Made by a program: the position numbers and the translations under genes. The notes beneath the pieces are model-generated. The model was not told the DNA's origin and did no database searches. It was given only the letters and a program-made list of their open reading frames with translations. From Isoetes taiwanensis (taxonomy: Eukaryota > Streptophyta > Lycopodiopsida > Isoetales > Isoetaceae): 64,000 nt of DNA. Shown here one piece after another: positions 60,765 to 64,000 of this stretch (position 1 is its first letter; each line of letters starts with the position of its first letter). Location: NCBI GenBank assembly GCA_021234155.1, contig JAJEKV010000002.1:4847795-4911794 (forward strand), in the 5' to 3' direction.

Positions 60765-62230
60765 TTGCACACACACGCTTCCAGGAGACCAGGGTGGCTG
60801 GGGTCTAGGTACGGATGCTGCGAAGAAGCACCACATGAGCCAGCATGGGGAGGTACCATAGGTGCCTCAACCACGTGGTGCACGCAGAGTGCGTCCAAGG
60901 GACGAGGAGGACGAGGCGGCACGCCAGAGAGAGAAGGAGAGGATCCACCTTCGTGGTCATGACAGATGTGCCAGGGCAGAGTTTCTAGTGTTTCAGCAGG
61001 AGATACACTTTAGGGCCAGACTCTACAGATGGATAATGGCAGAGTGGAAGGCTATTGACAGGACATTCTCAGGAGAAGTTAGTTATGAGATACCCACAGG
61101 GATGGCAGACAGAGTGCAGGCGCTCACTAGGGCGTGCGATGGGGGCCTAGAGGTCCGACTCCAACAGACACAGATTAGGTTGGGTGGAGGCAGAGGTGTT
61201 GTTGAGGAGGAGAGAGACCTCCCTACTGAGGATGAGGCAGCTGATCTAGGGCCAGTAGGAGAGGAGGATGTCGCGGAGGTAGCCGAGGTGCATGGATTAG
61301 GAGTTACTGCAGACTTGACAGCACAGTTAGGAGTACCTGGTTCATCCAGTAGCTGGTTCATCCACATCTTGCGATGTGGACTTCAGCCTTGGGAGGGTAC
61401 CCATCCATGACGCAGGATATGCACTAGCATCGACCACTCAGCCCGCTACGCCTCTTTCTCCCACCACCCGTTCTCTTTCCCATACTCCTAGTTCTCTCCC
61501 CATGCGGCCACCCCTTGTCACATCACTTCCATATGTACCACCATCATTCCCATCCCCGAAATCTCGTCCATTCTTTCCTTGTTTGTCTTCCAGCCCCTAC
61601 TCTTCTAGTGTAGCACCCATGCCACCACCCCCCTTCACGTTGCCATGCGAACCACCCCCCTTCCCACCATGTGGACCATCTGTTAGCACCTTGCCTGTCA
61701 CGTGTACCGGCCCACCTCCTTTTCGCACACTTCCTCCTCTTTCCCCCCCACGTACTCCACTTCCTTTTCGCACACATGTCACTGCCCAATGCATTGCCTA
61801 GTTTTGTACCTTGGACATCACTTTCCTTGGGCAACATTGTTCGATTGTTGATGGAAGTGATACGGACCTAGTGAGTGCGTGGGCATTGGCCCATGAGCCA
61901 TCACCTTCCACGAGCTCCCTCCAGTAGACCATACAGCAGGTCCCTCTACTATGCAGACTATTGTCCATGACGTGGATGTACCATTGCCCTCCAGCTTGGC
62001 ACCCTTGAGCCATTTATAGGTCTATGGACGAGATTCCACAAGGCACAGCGCCTAGCTGCAGAGACCCTGACTGAGCTCACGCCTCCCTTTCGCAGGGACG
62101 TACCGGATAGAGATGAGGGCGACGGTGATGACAGAGGCAGAGGTATAGGCAGGCCACCAGGTAGAGGCAGGGGTAGAGGTAGAGGTAGGCCACCGGCAGA
62201 GGCAGAGATGGTCAGGATGTAGAGGAAGTG
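60765..62230 (+). pseudogene. transposon-like acidic/proline/RG-rich ORF cluster, degenerate
   Basis: A + frame (60862-61410) is charged and acidic: RRVRPRDEEDEAARQREKE, AEFLVFQQEIHFRARLYRWI, then an E/D-rich tract. It is followed in another frame by a proline-rich stretch (61376-61801) and, at about 62030-62215, WTRFHKAQRLAAETLTEL with a GRGRGRGR tract. The region is clearly GC-richer than its flanks and reads as one decayed protein with several frameshifts. The architecture suggests a retroelement or plant-mobile-domain-like transposon protein, but I cannot assign a family. No catalytic motif was seen. Confidence 0.35.
62118..62210. repeat. GGCAGAGGTA-type low-complexity tract
   Basis: Imperfect repeats of AGAGGTAGAGG/AGGCAGAGG; they encode the RG-rich stretch of the ORF cluster. 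Confidence 0.7.
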
Positions 62231-62681
62231 GATAGAGGTGACTAGGAGACAGTGACAGTAGACCCTCTTAGTGTGGAGGGACACATGGGAAGACATGGGC
62301 TTGTCATGTCTTATGCCCCATCGGCAAGGGATTGGGCAGAGATTAGTCACGAGGCATGGACATTTGATAGGACTGCAGGTGGACATGGGATTATGTACTA
62401 GAATGTGCGGGGGACTTTCTATCTAGCACAGGTCTTTGTCCCCTTGCGAGGATGGGCTTCAGAGAGGGGGTGAGAAGCTCGGGCACCCATTTGGTTGAGG
62501 CTTGACACTAGCTTTAGGCCCCGGCCTTGGTTCTGGCGGATTGCGAGGGAGATTGCCACAATATACGAGTAGCAACCGCATGGTCTTTTGTACCATGCTA
62601 TGCAGAGAGGCATACAGGAAGAGACAGTAGTCCAGATCATGTCGAGCCTTTGTCCCATAGTTACGGAAAACGAAAACGAAA

Positions 62682-62742
62682 GTAAAACGACAAGTCGTTT
62701 TACAAAAATGGAAAATGAAAGTAAAACGGCAAGTCGTTTTAC
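62682..62742. repeat. two tandem 22-bp palindromes
   Basis: GTAAAACGAC-AA-GTCGTTTTAC at 62682-62703 is a perfect palindrome. A near-identical copy (one G for A) lies at 62721-62742, in a 39-bp unit whose spacer is AAAAATGGAAAATGAAA. Confidence 0.85.
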
Positions 62743-62759
62743 GAAAACGAAAAATGGCA

Positions 62760-64000
62760 ATAAAGCGGCAAAGTACTCAAAAGATACAGAATAAGATCAT
62801 TGTAATAGAAAATGCTTTAGTGAAAAACAGCATTCAAATATATTGAAGAACTCCCGTAGTCATAATAAGAACAACATAATAGAAAATGTTTACACATAAT
62901 AGCCGATGTTTCCTGCGCAGGAACAAATCCAAATCATGGGAGAACAAAGAAAAAACAAAGCCAATCCAAATTATGGGAGAATAAAGAAAAAACAAAGCGA
63001 GAACAACACTAAATTATGAATTATATGAGAACAAGAACAAAAAATTATGAATGGTTTGGAATATGAAAACAAGAACGAAAGATTGTAATATATTTACTTG
63101 TAAATACTAAATATTGATGTAAGTGGACCTTCAAATATGTCAAGATAAGTGTACCTTCAAGCATTGGTACCTATAATAGGCCTTAAAATTTAAAGGGCTG
63201 CACTCATTTACAGGCCAAACTTGGAAGATCAGTTCAACAAATTGGAACAAAAAAGGTGTTCCAAAAAGTGCTCATTTGCAGAACAAACTTGGAATATCAG
63301 TTCAACAAGGAGCAGAGATGTGGACAAAGCGGAGAGGGAAGCACACTACAGAGGGAATTCAAAATCAGCTGGAAAAAATTGCTCAGTCAGGTAAGTAGAG
63401 TAGACAATGCAAATTAGGGAATGAACACCTTAACAAGGTCAAGAATTTCTTAAAAAATTTGGTACCTTTTGCACAGAATTTCAAAGGATTATGTTTCTTA
63501 CAAAGAGTTGTGCCTATCGATTTCAGTCAGGGGGAGCTAAGCCCAAAACAGGGGAAGCAAATCGATTCTAGGGGGTCGATTTCAGTGTGGAATAGATCAT
63601 AGATGGTTTAATACTCAGAAATCAGCAAAACAAGAGCTCTATTCCTTATGCACAGATTTTCTTGGAATACTTCTACAGATTAACTCTCAGCTCAGGTCGT
63701 TGAGGATGGTAAGTGTCGGAGTTTGGAAAGGACGAGCGGGTCATGCCGGACTTGGCGAGATAGGTTGGACAGATTTAACCATTCATCTAAAAAAGCAGTA
63801 CAGATTCATTCATCATCTAAAAAAGAGCTTCAAAAAATAAACATGCCTTTTGGTTTCGATTCGAAGCTATTCTTGGATATCCAGATCAGGGTCCCCGCTC
63901 TGCCATGCCATTTTATTTAAGCCGCCGAAGTTTTGCTGAACAGGAATTTTTTTGTTGACTAGGTTTTGATTTTTCACAAATGGAGGGAAAAATCCAGGTG
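62760..64000. other. stretch without recognised gene
   Basis: A-rich + strand. Near-repeats AATCCAAATYATGGGAGAA occur at 62926 and 62964, and CAAACTTGGAAKATCAGTTC at 63217 and 63283. No gene recognised. Confidence 0.4.

Noticed and set aside
61958-62386. 142-aa - strand ORF with PLPLPLP repeats
   Set aside because: It is the complement of the low-complexity GGCAGAGG tract; the + strand reading is more protein-like.

Overview
The window is nuclear DNA of a land plant. The clearest genes are a ten-exon phosphomevalonate kinase and a three-exon plant-type alpha-L-fucosidase. Both have clean GT-AG introns, and most of the rest is AT-rich repeat DNA. I cannot fix the species. The abundant non-LTR elements and a transposase-like family I do not expect in typical flowering-plant windows make me favour a repeat-rich non-flowering plant, but this is only an inference.

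Layout: 0.75-11.7 kb holds a decayed SF1 helicase gene (SMUBP-2/IGHMBP2 type, + strand). Its 9.7-kb intron (1449-11187) contains several non-LTR retrotransposon copies, all on the - strand, plus unidentified exon-like pieces. 11.8-12.2 kb is a fold-back repeat with a second copy at 59.8-60.2 kb. 12.57-19.15 kb is a head-to-tail pair of related elements that share both ends; the larger is strongly pyrimidine-rich on the + strand.

The most interesting region is 20249-32872, a 12.6-kb element bounded by 31-bp terminal inverted repeats. It carries (i) a multi-exon - strand gene with a ParB-like domain, (ii) a divergent + strand gene resembling the DUF7869 family, with a transposase-like arrangement of acidic residues and a chromo/BAH-like C-terminal region, (iii) a second, unidentified - strand gene, and (iv) about 26 copies of a 16-bp palindrome, GGTATAAATTTATACC. 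These lie in arrays with about 30-bp spacing, apparently confined to introns and the shared 5' region. A 4.1-kb L1-type LINE with a clear target-site duplication sits in one exon of the ParB-like gene. Removing it in thought restores the reading frame at that point. The pairing of a ParB-like protein with clustered 16-bp palindromes recalls bacterial ParB/parS partition sites, but could equally reflect transposase or transcription-factor binding.

After the element, 33-38 kb has no confident gene. 38.1-40.4 kb is the intact fucosidase (- strand), 42.8-43.2 kb a relic of a lipoate-protein-ligase-like gene, about 47 kb a Copia reverse-transcriptase scrap, and 48.0-51.3 kb the intact phosphomevalonate kinase (- strand). 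51.3-64 kb contains one partial unidentified gene (57.8-58.9 kb), a transposon-like ORF cluster (60.8-62.2 kb) and small repeats. The two intact genes belong to unrelated pathways (isoprenoid precursor synthesis and cell-wall/glycan trimming), so their proximity carries no operon-like meaning.
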